Shown one piece after another: positions 8,264 to 17,181 of a DNA stretch of 64,000 nt (its first letter is position 1; the number at the start of each line of letters is the position of its first letter). The notes beneath the pieces are model-generated. The model worked only from the letters and a program-made list of their open reading frames with translations. It ran no database searches and had not been told where the DNA came from. Origin of the DNA: Pedobacter sp. R20-19 (GTDB taxonomy: Bacteria; Bacteroidota; Bacteroidia; Sphingobacteriales; Sphingobacteriaceae); contig NZ_JCKI01000001.1 in the NCBI RefSeq assembly GCF_000708265.2, positions 558,001-622,000 on the forward strand, in the 5' to 3' direction. A program made the translations under genes and the position numbers.

Positions 8264-8519
8264 GAGTAAGCCAGAAGCAAAAGAAGAATTGAGTAAAATC
8301 TTGCTCAACATGGTTGTACAATCCAGAAAAGAGAAAGCTTGTATTCAGTATGATTTACATGAAGATACCAGTCTTGATCTATTTATTTTTCATGAAGAGT
8401 GGGCCGATCAGGCCGGTTTGGATCTCCATAATCAACAAGAATATCTTTTAAATTTTGTGGCCAAATCAAGTGAACTAACAACAGAAATTGTAATTCATCA
8501 AACAAACAAAATAGCTTAA
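8235..8519 (+). CDS. ygiN: Putative quinol monooxygenase, YgiN/ABM family
   Basis: This is a small ferredoxin-like alpha-beta barrel (antibiotic biosynthesis monooxygenase fold) that in E. coli oxidises quinols back to quinones. The 94 residues show the typical ABM order: a first strand YLTAIVKSKPEAKEEL, a middle region CIQYDLHEDTSLDLFIFHEEWAD, and a terminal helix. The start lies inside mdaB (29-base overlap), which implies coupled translation. With MdaB it would form a quinone/quinol cycle. Confidence 0.87.
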   Translation: MSIYLTAIVKSKPEAKEELSKILLNMVVQSRKEKACIQYDLHEDTSLDLFIFHEEWADQAGLDLHNQQEYLLNFVAKSSELTTEIVIHQTNKIA

Positions 8520-8522
8520 ATA

Positions 8523-8996
8523 TTATAATGAAACTCCAAATGATATCGCCCAGTAATTCTGGCTGAAGCCAATACCAGCTTCATTACTATTGGCATCCAT
8601 CATCGCTTTGCAATGGCTTACACTGTTTTTCCAGGCGTTAATTACCTCGTCTGAATGAAGATATCCTTTGCCTAAATTTTCACCTTTAACAATGCCTTTA
8701 TAGCCAGCTCTTATCGCCCGCTCTTCAGGGTTGGTACCTTCAGGTGATATATGAGCAAAATAATTACGCAGATCCATATCTTTTGCGTGTGCCATTGCAG
8801 CATTTTCTAATTGGACGTTTAAAGATAATGGTGCTACAGGCGGCATGTAATCGGTTCCGCAGTTACAGCCAGACTGCCTCAATGAATTAATTTTTTCCAG
8901 TAACAGATGAAAATCTTGCTGCGGCGGCATCATTTCATCTTTCTTACATCTCATCAATAAAACACAGGAAAGAATGCACGTAATGATGAGTTTCAT
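8523..8996 (-). CDS. CAP/SCP-domain lipoprotein
   Basis: This is a predicted lipoprotein with a signal peptide ending in LLMRC (lipid Cys about residue 17). The rest is a CAP (SCP/PR-1-like) domain, with LNVQLENAAMAHAKDMDLRNYFAHISPEG and a later GENLGKGYLHSDEVINAWKNS segment that carry the conserved His and Glu positions of the family. Bacterial members of the YkwD type are extracytoplasmic; their biochemical role is mostly unknown. It converges with ygiN (three-base gap). The 157 residues are compact but complete. Confidence 0.88.
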   Translation of the reverse strand: MKLIITCILSCVLLMRCKKDEMMPPQQDFHLLLEKINSLRQSGCNCGTDYMPPVAPLSLNVQLENAAMAHAKDMDLRNYFAHISPEGTNPEERAIRAGYKGIVKGENLGKGYLHSDEVINAWKNSVSHCKAMMDANSNEAGIGFSQNYWAISFGVSL

Positions 8997-9025
8997 TTCT
9001 GGAAGCCTTTTCGTTTATATAAATT

Positions 9026-9049
9026 GGAGGTAGTCCTAACACTACCTCC
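9026..9049 (-). terminator. Hairpin downstream of the GH16 gene
   Basis: A perfect 9-bp inverted repeat (ggaggtagt at 9026-9034, actacctcc at 9041-9049) with a six-base loop lies behind the minus-strand GH16 gene. The T tract is weak, so termination is only likely. Confidence 0.45.
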
Positions 9050-9115
9050 ATATCATTTCATTTTAAATCTAGATTACTTCAATTCCTTTAGAGGGAGCCT
9101 GCTAATTAAACTTGG

Positions 9116-9943
9116 TTAAAAGGCTCTATCTCTACCCATATATACATTTTTGATGTGATATAATGTATTCCCATTTGGGCCCGGAGAACCACTATCGCGT
9201 TCCATTTGCATATTAATAATGAGCCACATAGGTTTGTTAACAGAATTGCTCATCACATGCCTCGCTACCCAGGTATTATCAATATAATAATGGCATTCTA
9301 CATCAGTTGCGTTGATTTTGTTATACCAACATTTGTAATTATGGTAGGAGCCCGCATTGGCAACATTCGTTAATTTATTTTCCCAGCCACCATCGTAAGT
9401 GTTTTGCCAGTTGGTAGCACTTCCTTTAAATTCCATAATGTCACTTTCAGGTGGCCATGAATTAACACCAGTGATCCAGAATGCAGGCCAGGTTCCTCTT
9501 GATGTGGGTACAGCAAAATCTCCGGAAATGGTATAGCTTGGAAATTGATCATTAATTAGTACCTGTTGCTTGGCATAACAAGCGCCTGAATTATACCAAA
9601 TGGCTACATTGGTAAAACCATTTGCTGTGCTGTTTCCTGGCGAACTGGCCAATCTGGTGGCTGTGATGGTCATTTCACTTCCACTTAATGAAATCTGGTT
9701 GTGATTGGTAGCGCTTCCAACCATACGTGCTGATCCATTATGATCAGTACCCCATGGATAATTATAATTCCATTTTGCTTCGAAGTTACCATAACTGGCA
9801 AAAGAATCGCCGTCGATTAAAGTCTCCCAGGCTTTTACGCTTCCTGTTTCTGTCTCAATTTCTTTTTCCTTTTTGCATGATAAAAATGCCATAGATAAGC
9901 AAACCAATAATGCCATTGATTTGAATGTTTTTTGATTACTCAT
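9116..9943 (-). CDS. Glycoside hydrolase family 16-like lipoprotein
   Basis: This is a predicted surface or periplasmic lipoprotein that would cleave beta-linked polysaccharide (laminarin-, agar- or porphyran-like; substrate not deducible). The signal peptide ends in AFLSC (Cys23). The GH16 catalytic signature E-x-D-x-x-E is visible as E166-S-D168-I-M-E171 in WPPESDIMEFKG, which would give nucleophile and acid/base. Aromatic-rich strands surround it. The 275 residues match a single-domain GH16. No SusC/SusD genes or regulator lie next to it, so it is not in a classical polysaccharide-utilisation locus here. Confidence 0.85.
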   Translation of the reverse strand: MSNQKTFKSMALLVCLSMAFLSCKKEKEIETETGSVKAWETLIDGDSFASYGNFEAKWNYNYPWGTDHNGSARMVGSATNHNQISLSGSEMTITATRLASSPGNSTANGFTNVAIWYNSGACYAKQQVLINDQFPSYTISGDFAVPTSRGTWPAFWITGVNSWPPESDIMEFKGSATNWQNTYDGGWENKLTNVANAGSYHNYKCWYNKINATDVECHYYIDNTWVARHVMSNSVNKPMWLIINMQMERDSGSPGPNGNTLYHIKNVYMGRDRAF

Positions 9944-10394
9944 TTCTTTGTTTTTAGGTTGATATTTGGTTAATTTTTAAGGTAATAATTTTTGCTATTG
10001 TCTGTATCCTCCTTCCTCTAAGTTTGAATATTATTAATTGTAAATAAGCTGTTTATTTGTTTTCATAAAGCTTGTGTAGAAATTTTAAAATACTCAAAAA
10101 CGGATTGCAAAATTTGCCATGGCAAGCCATTGCTGAGATCCACAAAAAAATAGTTAGATAATGATCTCAATAAATAATTACATGTAAAAGATATTTAATC
10201 AGCTTATCTTGTAATCAAATATACATATATTTAAGTCTGATTAACGGGGGTAAATGGTAAAAATGGAAGGGTGAAATGATTTTTTAAAGCGATACTCATT
10301 TTGTGGAAACAAATAAATAATACGCATTGAAGAGGAAGATTAGGAATAGGCTTCCAACATAGGGATAGGTCAGGCAGACAAAATGATACTGAAC
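9944..10394. other. Intergenic stretch upstream of the GH16 gene
   Basis: About 450 bases without a supported gene. It must hold the GH16 promoter (minus strand). A 12-base palindrome TTGCCATGGCAA lies at 10114-10125 and could be an operator. I see no RNA gene or repeat besides this. Confidence 0.4.
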
Positions 10395-10474
10395 TAAAAA
10401 ACCGATCAATATTAAGCGTATTAAGAGTAATTTAAGTTTAACCAAATTTTCTCATTACTGTAATATTGATCGGT
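10395..10474 (-). terminator. Terminator of the tssN-tssK transcript
   Basis: A perfect 14-bp inverted repeat (10401-10414 and 10461-10474) encloses 46 bases and, read on the minus strand, runs into a six-base T tract. It lies 25 bases behind the tssK stop codon, marking the left end of the T6SS locus. Confidence 0.7.
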
Positions 10475-10498
10475 ATCTGCTTTCTTTTGCTGCTTGCC

Positions 10499-11638
10499 TT
10501 AATCTAAAAGTGTCCAGGTTTTTCTGGCCTGCACCTGTTGTACAACCTGTTGTTCAGCAACCACAATGTTTTCCTTGCGCTGACCAATGTATTCCAGTCC
10601 GCTAAGTTTATTCCAAAGTGCAACCAATACACTTAAAAAATCATAGATAGTTACCATAGATTGGTTAATCTGTTTATGGTCGTAAACTATTTCTATTGTT
10701 TTAGCCAATAACTCTTCAAAATTACCTGGAGTTACGTCTTTCCATTCATAGAAATACTTTAATAATTCTTCTCTTTCTTTTGAATCTATTAATTTAATGG
10801 CCGTAAAAAAGATGTGAGCCAGGCTGGAAAAATACCCCACTAAAACAGTTGGCGATTCTTTGTAGGCAACATTTCTATATTCGTAAAAAATCCTGGCAAT
10901 AAAATCGACGATCTTTTCAGAAATCAACCTGATGTTTTTACCTAAAGGTGTGATGTTATCCCTTCCTCCGGTTTTATCAATAATCTTAAAAGAGGCCAGC
11001 TGTAAATCATTAAGTAAACTGTTAAAATTTTCGTAATAACGGATTAATGCCGGGTGACTGGTAATGGTAGAACTCGGTGGGATATAGTTTTTATTGATGG
11101 TAATTCTTCCGTTTTCATGGTAAACCTGTCCGATGGTTAAAAAGTAATTGTCTGGTAACTGGCTTGCAATTTCATTTTCAGGAAGAACTACAATACTGTA
11201 AGCTTTAGCCAGTTCAGGGTAGCGTAAAGGGCTCTCTTCAGGATCTGGTGTGCCAGCAGGGACTCTGTTAAAAGGATTTACAACTAATAAAATATAATAA
11301 TTGCGTGGTTCTGATTGGCCGAAATAATGGCTATGTGTCAGGTTATCCATACTATCATTTTGTAAGATATCAATATGGCAACCCTCTGGCGTGATGGCAT
11401 TACAATATCTTACTTTTACTTCGATATGATTGGTTGCCTTTTCAACGATTTCAATATCATGAGAATTATTGTATCCAACTACAGGAGGTAAGAAACCATA
11501 GTTAGCATTATGGATATTAAGCGATATGGCATCCCTTACAAAATCCTGTAAATAAAGATCATTAGCAGTAAAATGATTACTGGATAGTTTCATTCCATTA
11601 ACCCAGTTGATCGATTTATATTTTAGCGGCTTAATCAT
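10499..11638 (-). CDS. tssK: T6SS baseplate subunit TssK
   Basis: TssK joins the T6SS baseplate to the membrane assembly. The N-terminus (KYKSINWVNGMKLSSNHFTANDLYLQDFVRDAI) has the pattern of Bacteroidota TssK proteins: a 'W..GM.L...HF' segment followed by a long helix. The middle contains a shell-like beta domain (NYYILLVVNPFNRVPAGTPDPEE), and the C-terminal third is a helical bundle. At 379 residues it is shorter than proteobacterial TssK (about 440). It follows tssN by 18 bases on the minus strand, so the two form an operon that ends at a hairpin terminator. Confidence 0.85.
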   Translation of the reverse strand: MIKPLKYKSINWVNGMKLSSNHFTANDLYLQDFVRDAISLNIHNANYGFLPPVVGYNNSHDIEIVEKATNHIEVKVRYCNAITPEGCHIDILQNDSMDNLTHSHYFGQSEPRNYYILLVVNPFNRVPAGTPDPEESPLRYPELAKAYSIVVLPENEIASQLPDNYFLTIGQVYHENGRITINKNYIPPSSTITSHPALIRYYENFNSLLNDLQLASFKIIDKTGGRDNITPLGKNIRLISEKIVDFIARIFYEYRNVAYKESPTVLVGYFSSLAHIFFTAIKLIDSKEREELLKYFYEWKDVTPGNFEELLAKTIEIVYDHKQINQSMVTIYDFLSVLVALWNKLSGLEYIGQRKENIVVAEQQVVQQVQARKTWTLLD

Positions 11639-11656
11639 AGTAAATGTTTTTAGAGG

Positions 11657-12550
11657 TTAGATAAAGATAGCACTTTCTCCTACTTCGTTAGGTTTATTAA
11701 CGTTTTCAGATACACGTTTGGCATAAATAGTCATTTTTTCTGAGATGCCATTTTCTGTGATATCTAAATCAGGATCTATAAAAATATTCCGTTTAAAAAA
11801 TGATGTTTTAATAAAGAAAATCCATCTGTAACCGTCCTGGTCTTCATCTCTGAATTCTACCGGGTTTTTGGCAAATTTTAGGTTGTAATCATCAATAAAT
11901 TTATGGAACCAGATACCAAAATTCATGTTTTCAGGGGCTTTAACTTTTACCTTTAGTGGCTCTGGGTCACTGCTTTTTTTATAAAGTTCCAGTTCCAAAA
12001 CCAAAAGCTTATTAAAATCTACATGGTCCATGTTAATATCTAAAGGTGTTGCAGGGTATTTCCAGATCTTATAAATTTCTGAAGGGATGCTGAGCAATGC
12101 CACATAAGCCCACCAAAACATAAGCGGTACAAAAAACCAGGCAATACTGCCGGCGCCCCACCAGCCAAAATGAACATTACTTAACCAATTAAAAGCCAGT
12201 TGAAACAAATAAACTGATAACAGCGCCGAAATTAAAGTGGCAAAAAAGATAAATACTTTACGCTCCAATAGTTCTGTAGCGTAATGTTTGGTGAGCAGGT
12301 ATACAAAAACAGACCCGGTTAAAAGGTAGTAAATACAACAAATGATGTAGCCCCATGGCATAAAATTAAAATTTAAAAATCCTAAAAATCCTGGGATGGC
12401 TAAAATAATTCCAATCAGCAGAACACTTATAATAAGTCTTTTGTTGTTAAGAAACTGGTTCTTTTTATTGATGATGGAAAGTACACTTGCTGATACAATA
12501 AAGATCAGCGGAAATAAAAGATAGCGAATAAAAAATGATTGAACGTCCAT
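11657..12550 (-). CDS. tssN: T6SS subtype iii membrane protein TssN
   Basis: TssN is found only in the Bacteroidota subtype iii T6SS and is thought to stand in for the TssJLM membrane complex. About five hydrophobic segments lie in residues 10-155 (for example near 10-27, 42-62 and 70-88), followed by a soluble C-terminal domain of about 140 residues starting around KYPATPLDINMDHVDF. Its 297 residues fit the family. It is divergent from tssG with a 115-base gap that should hold both promoters. Confidence 0.85.
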   Translation of the reverse strand: MDVQSFFIRYLLFPLIFIVSASVLSIINKKNQFLNNKRLIISVLLIGIILAIPGFLGFLNFNFMPWGYIICCIYYLLTGSVFVYLLTKHYATELLERKVFIFFATLISALLSVYLFQLAFNWLSNVHFGWWGAGSIAWFFVPLMFWWAYVALLSIPSEIYKIWKYPATPLDINMDHVDFNKLLVLELELYKKSSDPEPLKVKVKAPENMNFGIWFHKFIDDYNLKFAKNPVEFRDEDQDGYRWIFFIKTSFFKRNIFIDPDLDITENGISEKMTIYAKRVSENVNKPNEVGESAIFI

Positions 12551-12665
12551 TAATTTTTTTAGATGTGATGTGTTACAAATATAGTATCTTTAGTATTTGA
12601 TTGTTATCCTATTTTTTTCTATAATATAAATTTAACCTTAACAAATAATCAAGCTTAAAGTTTAG

Positions 12666-13604
12666 ATGAAAAAAGAAACCTTGGTTCATAACGAACTCTT
12701 TACAGATTATAAAGCAATAGCACATGCTGCTGATTTAATAGAAAGAAACATCATTGATGCCGATCAAATTGAAATCATTCCAAACGGACCAGATAAACGT
12801 GCCTTTGCTAAAGATATAGAAAGTAGTGAAATCTATTACTCTGAAAGAAGGAGGCAAAAACGTATCCGGATCAGTACCAATCGTGAGAGTTTATACGACA
12901 TGCTACCGGAAGGGCTGTTTCATCGGCCACCAACCGGAAGTGCAGGGATGGATGAAGAATCCATGATTAAAGATATTAAGGATAGGAGAGAGGAAGAAAA
13001 AAATGCCCGGTTATTTTTTACACCCTTTGATGCAGAAATTAATCATGTAAGGATAATGACTGAGCTTTATGAAAATAAGCTTGATAAAAAAACCACTTAC
13101 GCTGATTTAAGTCAGATCTTCGAATTTGGCTGGGATGAATTTAACCTGTTGAATAAAGAGCAAAGCATCATCTGGATGCATCTGTTACCAGAAATTCAGC
13201 AAAAAAGAAACGATATAGACTTTGTTTCAAAAGTACTCACCGCCCTGTTTAACTTGCCTATTTTGTTGGTAAATACTACGGTGAATGTGAGTCCTGTAAA
13301 AATTGCCGACGATATGCAGATGCAGTTAGGTGGCAGCGCTTTGGGCATTGATACCATCATTGGAGATAGTTTTATCCCTGATAATGAAGCCTATCATATT
13401 AATATAGGGCCAACCACGCCACAGGAGTTAATTAAATTTATTCCCGGCCAGCCAAACAGGGCAATTTTAGATATGGCCATTAGCTACCTCATGCCTTTGG
13501 ATGCCGAAATTAGTGTTGAATTACTTACCGCAACAGACTTTCAGGAAACCTTATTAACAGATGGTGGCGAAAGTGCCTATCTGGGTTATACCGTTTATAT
13601 TTAG
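12666..13604 (+). CDS. tssG: T6SS baseplate subunit TssG
   Basis: TssG forms the baseplate wedge together with TssF and TssE. The segment RESLYDMLPEGLFHRPP near residues 75-90 and the C-terminal AYLGYTVYI are typical of TssG in this phylum. The charged linker DIKDRREEEKNARLFFTPFDAEI recalls the TssG helix that packs against TssF. The gene stands alone on the plus strand: divergent from tssN and convergent with tssF, with only 21 bases between the two stop codons. The 312 residues are usual. Confidence 0.8.
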   Translation: MKKETLVHNELFTDYKAIAHAADLIERNIIDADQIEIIPNGPDKRAFAKDIESSEIYYSERRRQKRIRISTNRESLYDMLPEGLFHRPPTGSAGMDEESMIKDIKDRREEEKNARLFFTPFDAEINHVRIMTELYENKLDKKTTYADLSQIFEFGWDEFNLLNKEQSIIWMHLLPEIQQKRNDIDFVSKVLTALFNLPILLVNTTVNVSPVKIADDMQMQLGGSALGIDTIIGDSFIPDNEAYHINIGPTTPQELIKFIPGQPNRAILDMAISYLMPLDAEISVELLTATDFQETLLTDGGESAYLGYTVYI

Positions 13605-13625
13605 TTTTTTATTTCAGTAAGGCTA

Positions 13626-15491
13626 TTATACCACTTTGTAAACAGATGGTTTTAAAAACATCCGGTAATGGATGTTCATGGTACTTCTAAGTTTTAATTT
13701 GGCCAGGGTTAAACTCAATAATTCTTCCCAATCCTCCACAGTTAGTTTTAAATTTTCTGCCGGCTCAATAATAATATCGGTTGTTTTAATAAAACCTGCA
13801 TTTGGTTTATTATCCATCATAACCCCTTTGGCCAAAGTAATGCCGTTCAGCTTCTGCCCTAATTCGTAACGGCAAAAGTTAAGCACATCTGCTTTGGTAA
13901 TAATCCGGTCTGCTGTAGTTAAACCATATTTATACGCCTGTACCCTATTGGTGGCGTTAAGTTTCGTACGCCCCCCTTTTGTTTGGCTCAAAAAAAAGAT
14001 ACTTTCAGGATTAACTTTATTGTTTTCATAAACCACTAATTTGCTACCAGCATTTATATGGTTGGCTTCTTCGGCTTGTGTAACCCAAATATCTACAAAT
14101 AAAATATCGGCATCATCAATCGGTTTTAATAGAATATAACTTGGCAGTTCTTTAATATCTTTTAACGCTGATCGGCTTTTTTGCTCTATAAGTGCAATGT
14201 TTTGCTCTAGGTTTTTAAGTATAGTGCTTAAAAAATCGGGGCCATAGGCAGAGAAAGCCGCTTTTTCATCCCTCAGTAATTCAAAAAGATAGTCCACCAA
14301 TTCTTTCGCATTTCTCGTATCAAAACGCTCAGTACCCCCATATCTGATTGAAAAGGAACCATCACCTTTCTCATTCTCGTTGGTAAAAGGAATTTCATTA
14401 TAACTATGTCCATGATTATCCTTTAGGTTTTCTACCGCAAGCATTTGATCCAGAGCTTCTGTTTTAATTGGGATAATGTTATTCATGGTTTTAAGCCGGT
14501 GTTTAATCTGGCTTAATCTTTTATTAACCACAGGGAAGGCATTGATGTAAACATGAAGTTCGTTAAGCATTTCCTGGTTAATCGCCGCTGGAAAAACTAC
14601 TTTCAGCCATTTAATATTTTTACTTATCTGATTTAAACCAGCAGGCTGGAAAATGTTAGCCAAACCTTCAGGTAATTCCTGCTGATCATCAATATTGAAA
14701 TCGTTTAAATCCCCTAACGTTAGAAATCTGTTGCTGTAAAACTGTAAAACATCAGCCTTAATCAGGTTAAGCAGTTGCTTGTGATGGAAAGGAGCTTCAA
14801 TTTTACCAGTTAAAGGTTCATCCATAAACCTTTCCGTATAAGCTGCAAGTTCATTATCCTTATAGAACCATTTTCCAAGTGAGAGCAAGTCGTACGTGTT
14901 TTCAGGCACTGAATAATTCTTCCAGTCGAAGAATAAATTCAGCTTATTAAAATCCATCCAGTTTCTGATTCCGCTAAAACCTATATACATCGTATTCTTT
15001 TCCACATAAAATCCTGGAAGCGTATTTAAAACAGGTTGTTTGCTGCTTTCTTCAATATTAAACAGTGTATTGCCGGTTGCAATATATTTGATTGCGGCAT
15101 TATGAACCTTTACATTGTGCAAAGGGCTGAAGAAAATATCTGTTTTTTTTGCTTTATCATTTTCTTGCTGAATACTCTTTTTAAAGGCAAATTCAGTATA
15201 TGGTGAAAGGTAATCTTCCTCTTCAATAGGTCTGGCATGCATAATTGCATGAGCAGGTAAGGATGATGTAAGGTGATCAGGAGCCAATATCCTGCTGATT
15301 TTGTCGAAAATTCTGTTTTCTAAATTTTTAACATCGTTGGCAACATTAAAAAGTTCGTTGCTTAAGGCTTCAATAATTAATTTTACCAGCGGATCAAAAT
15401 CATTACTGTCTTTAATATTCCAGAAATCTTCTGCGTTCTTAAATATTCTATTTCGGATTTCATCTTTTGATGAATAAAAAACTGGTTTCAT
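13626..15491 (-). CDS. tssF: T6SS baseplate subunit TssF
   Basis: TssF is the core wedge protein of the T6SS baseplate. Its N-terminus (IRNRIFKNAEDFWNIKDSNDFDPLVKLIIEALSNEL, then ILAPDHLTSSLPAHAI) is the best preserved part of the family: an early helix, the 'DPxVxxLIEAL' stretch, and a Pro-rich turn. The remaining 500 residues are mixed alpha/beta without a clear motif. The 621 residues fit TssF. It follows tssE by 27 bases on the same strand, forming a tssE-tssF operon. Confidence 0.85.
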   Translation of the reverse strand: MKPVFYSSKDEIRNRIFKNAEDFWNIKDSNDFDPLVKLIIEALSNELFNVANDVKNLENRIFDKISRILAPDHLTSSLPAHAIMHARPIEEEDYLSPYTEFAFKKSIQQENDKAKKTDIFFSPLHNVKVHNAAIKYIATGNTLFNIEESSKQPVLNTLPGFYVEKNTMYIGFSGIRNWMDFNKLNLFFDWKNYSVPENTYDLLSLGKWFYKDNELAAYTERFMDEPLTGKIEAPFHHKQLLNLIKADVLQFYSNRFLTLGDLNDFNIDDQQELPEGLANIFQPAGLNQISKNIKWLKVVFPAAINQEMLNELHVYINAFPVVNKRLSQIKHRLKTMNNIIPIKTEALDQMLAVENLKDNHGHSYNEIPFTNENEKGDGSFSIRYGGTERFDTRNAKELVDYLFELLRDEKAAFSAYGPDFLSTILKNLEQNIALIEQKSRSALKDIKELPSYILLKPIDDADILFVDIWVTQAEEANHINAGSKLVVYENNKVNPESIFFLSQTKGGRTKLNATNRVQAYKYGLTTADRIITKADVLNFCRYELGQKLNGITLAKGVMMDNKPNAGFIKTTDIIIEPAENLKLTVEDWEELLSLTLAKLKLRSTMNIHYRMFLKPSVYKVV

Positions 15492-15518
15492 GTGTAGGAT
15501 AAATGAGTCGTTTTTAGA

Positions 15519-15953
15519 TTAGGTTGAAAGTGGGCTGAGAAATAAAGCCGTATTAAAAAAATATTTCTCTCCAGTGGTTTTTATTTGTGCCCTAACAGTG
15601 ATATCTACCTTTTTTTTGATCTCGGTTATTTTGCGTAAAGGGTACACATTTTCTACCTCAGTGATGCGTACTTCTACTGCAATATGATCGATTCTAAATT
15701 CATAATCGGTGATCGATTTTAGCAATGATTTGCGGAATTTTTCCTCCCAGAGGCTTTCACTAACAATTAACTCAAAATCAAGGTCCCATATTTCACATCC
15801 AAAATCATTACGGAAACGGTGTTCTCCATAACGTGTAAAAATAATCAATTCGATGTGGTTCGATATAGATTTACCAAGATCAGTGGATTGAAAACCACTA
15901 CCTAGAAATAGGGAGTTAAATCTGAAGGGTTTATTGAAAAAAAATTCAGACAT
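15519..15953 (-). CDS. tssE: T6SS baseplate subunit TssE (gp25-like)
   Basis: TssE is the gp25-like lysozyme-fold baseplate protein that starts sheath polymerisation. The GPW/gp25 domain is visible as LGKSISNHIELIIFTRYGEHRFRNDFGCEIWDLDFEL (about residues 21-60), which has the conserved ExR-type and FG pair typical of gp25 proteins, followed by a helix and beta-rich C-terminus. The 144 residues match the family. It opens the minus-strand tssE-tssF pair and is divergent from tssO across 177 bases. Confidence 0.88.
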   Translation of the reverse strand: MSEFFFNKPFRFNSLFLGSGFQSTDLGKSISNHIELIIFTRYGEHRFRNDFGCEIWDLDFELIVSESLWEEKFRKSLLKSITDYEFRIDHIAVEVRITEVENVYPLRKITEIKKKVDITVRAQIKTTGEKYFFNTALFLSPLST

Positions 15954-16130
15954 ATAAAATTGGCTTAAAGTTTGTTAAAAGTAATTTAAAATAATCGTTT
16001 TTATAATCAAACACAAAATATAAAAAATTGTTATTTGCAAAGTTAGTTTGAAGAAGCTTGTGTGATTTTAGGTGATGTTGATTGTCAGATTAATTATTGT
16101 GCCCTATACTAAGTGATACATTAAAGCTAT

Positions 16131-16652
16131 ATGAAGCCCATTAACGCCATCGAAATCAGGAATTCTTATATGAAATTTATCCTGAGTTTTTTGTTTCTAA
16201 CCATTTTCTCCATTTTCTGTATTTTCCTTTTTTTTGCAGCTTCTGATTATGAATATGCTTTGCTGGATAAAAAAGTAAAGGAAACTGAAAAACTATCTTA
16301 TTTAAGAAAAGACATTAATACCAATTTCGACCTGATTTTGGTTCGTTTTAAAGAACTTGCTCAATACCGTGAATACAATGCCAATGAAATGAGTAAGCAA
16401 GCTATTCTGTTGGGAGACATTCAAACAGCCAATAACCGGATTAAAGACCTGATTTCCAGAAAGAGTGAACAAAGCCCGAGTTTTGATTTGTATGGAAAAC
16501 TAAACAACAATGTAGGCGCAATGGCTGATTTGCAGGATTCACTTATTCAATCACGTGGTGATATACAACGTTATAAGGAGCAAATAAACGAATGCCAGCT
16601 GGCCAACAAGTCTGCAGCAAATAAAATCAGAAACGGGCGATACGGCCGATAA
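16131..16652 (+). CDS. tssO: T6SS subtype iii protein TssO
   Basis: TssO is a subtype iii component with a single membrane anchor. The short cytoplasmic N-terminus MKPINAIEIRNSYMKFI leads into one hydrophobic segment (about residues 17-36), followed by a periplasmic coiled-coil region of about 130 residues rich in Lys, Glu and Asn. The start MKPxNAxExRxS is characteristic of the TssO family. The next gene follows after 9 bases and has the same plan, so the two may act as a pair. It is the first gene of a plus-strand run that continues through tssC. Confidence 0.78.
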   Translation: MKPINAIEIRNSYMKFILSFLFLTIFSIFCIFLFFAASDYEYALLDKKVKETEKLSYLRKDINTNFDLILVRFKELAQYREYNANEMSKQAILLGDIQTANNRIKDLISRKSEQSPSFDLYGKLNNNVGAMADLQDSLIQSRGDIQRYKEQINECQLANKSAANKIRNGRYGR

Positions 16653-16661
16653 TTTATACCG

Positions 16662-17147
16662 ATGATAAAATTAAGCATAAAAGAAAGGCGTGAACAGTTT
16701 TTGTTCTTTACAGCATTGTTTGTTTTTACCGTAGGACTTTTAAGTTTTGGGATTTTCTATAGCAACAAATCAAGATATGAGATTTCAAAAGAAGAACTCG
16801 AAGTTAAAATCAGTGAAAATGAAGTGTTTGAAAATATGGTAAAAGAAACCAAACCAACCATTGATACCACTTTCAAACAAATTACACGCTATAACCCTAA
16901 TGTTCAGGCTGTTTTCTTAAAGAATGATATTCAATTATCATTAGGGTCTATTAAATCGGCATTTGACCGAAAGGCTTCAGATTCCAGATATAAAATTTTT
17001 GTTCAAACGGCACAATTATACGACAGGCTTTTTTATGACCGACAAGAACAAAATAGAAATATATCAGATATTGAATTACATAAAAGACAATTAGACGACT
17101 GCATAACTAACAGACGCCAATTGCAACAAACCATTTCAGCAAGATAA
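16662..17147 (+). CDS. TssO-like single-pass T6SS protein
   Basis: It has the same architecture as the preceding TssO: a basic N-terminus (MIKLSIKERREQF), one membrane segment (about residues 14-32) and a helical periplasmic part of about 125 residues ending in a Gln/Arg-rich helix. Sequence identity to the first protein is low by eye. It could be a second TssO, or one of the other subtype iii-specific proteins (TssP or TssQ), which I cannot tell apart without a profile search. Tight spacing on both sides supports one operon. Confidence 0.6.
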   Translation: MIKLSIKERREQFLFFTALFVFTVGLLSFGIFYSNKSRYEISKEELEVKISENEVFENMVKETKPTIDTTFKQITRYNPNVQAVFLKNDIQLSLGSIKSAFDRKASDSRYKIFVQTAQLYDRLFYDRQEQNRNISDIELHKRQLDDCITNRRQLQQTISAR

Positions 17148-17181
17148 AAACCTCTAAACCTCCAAAAAAACAACGCTACCT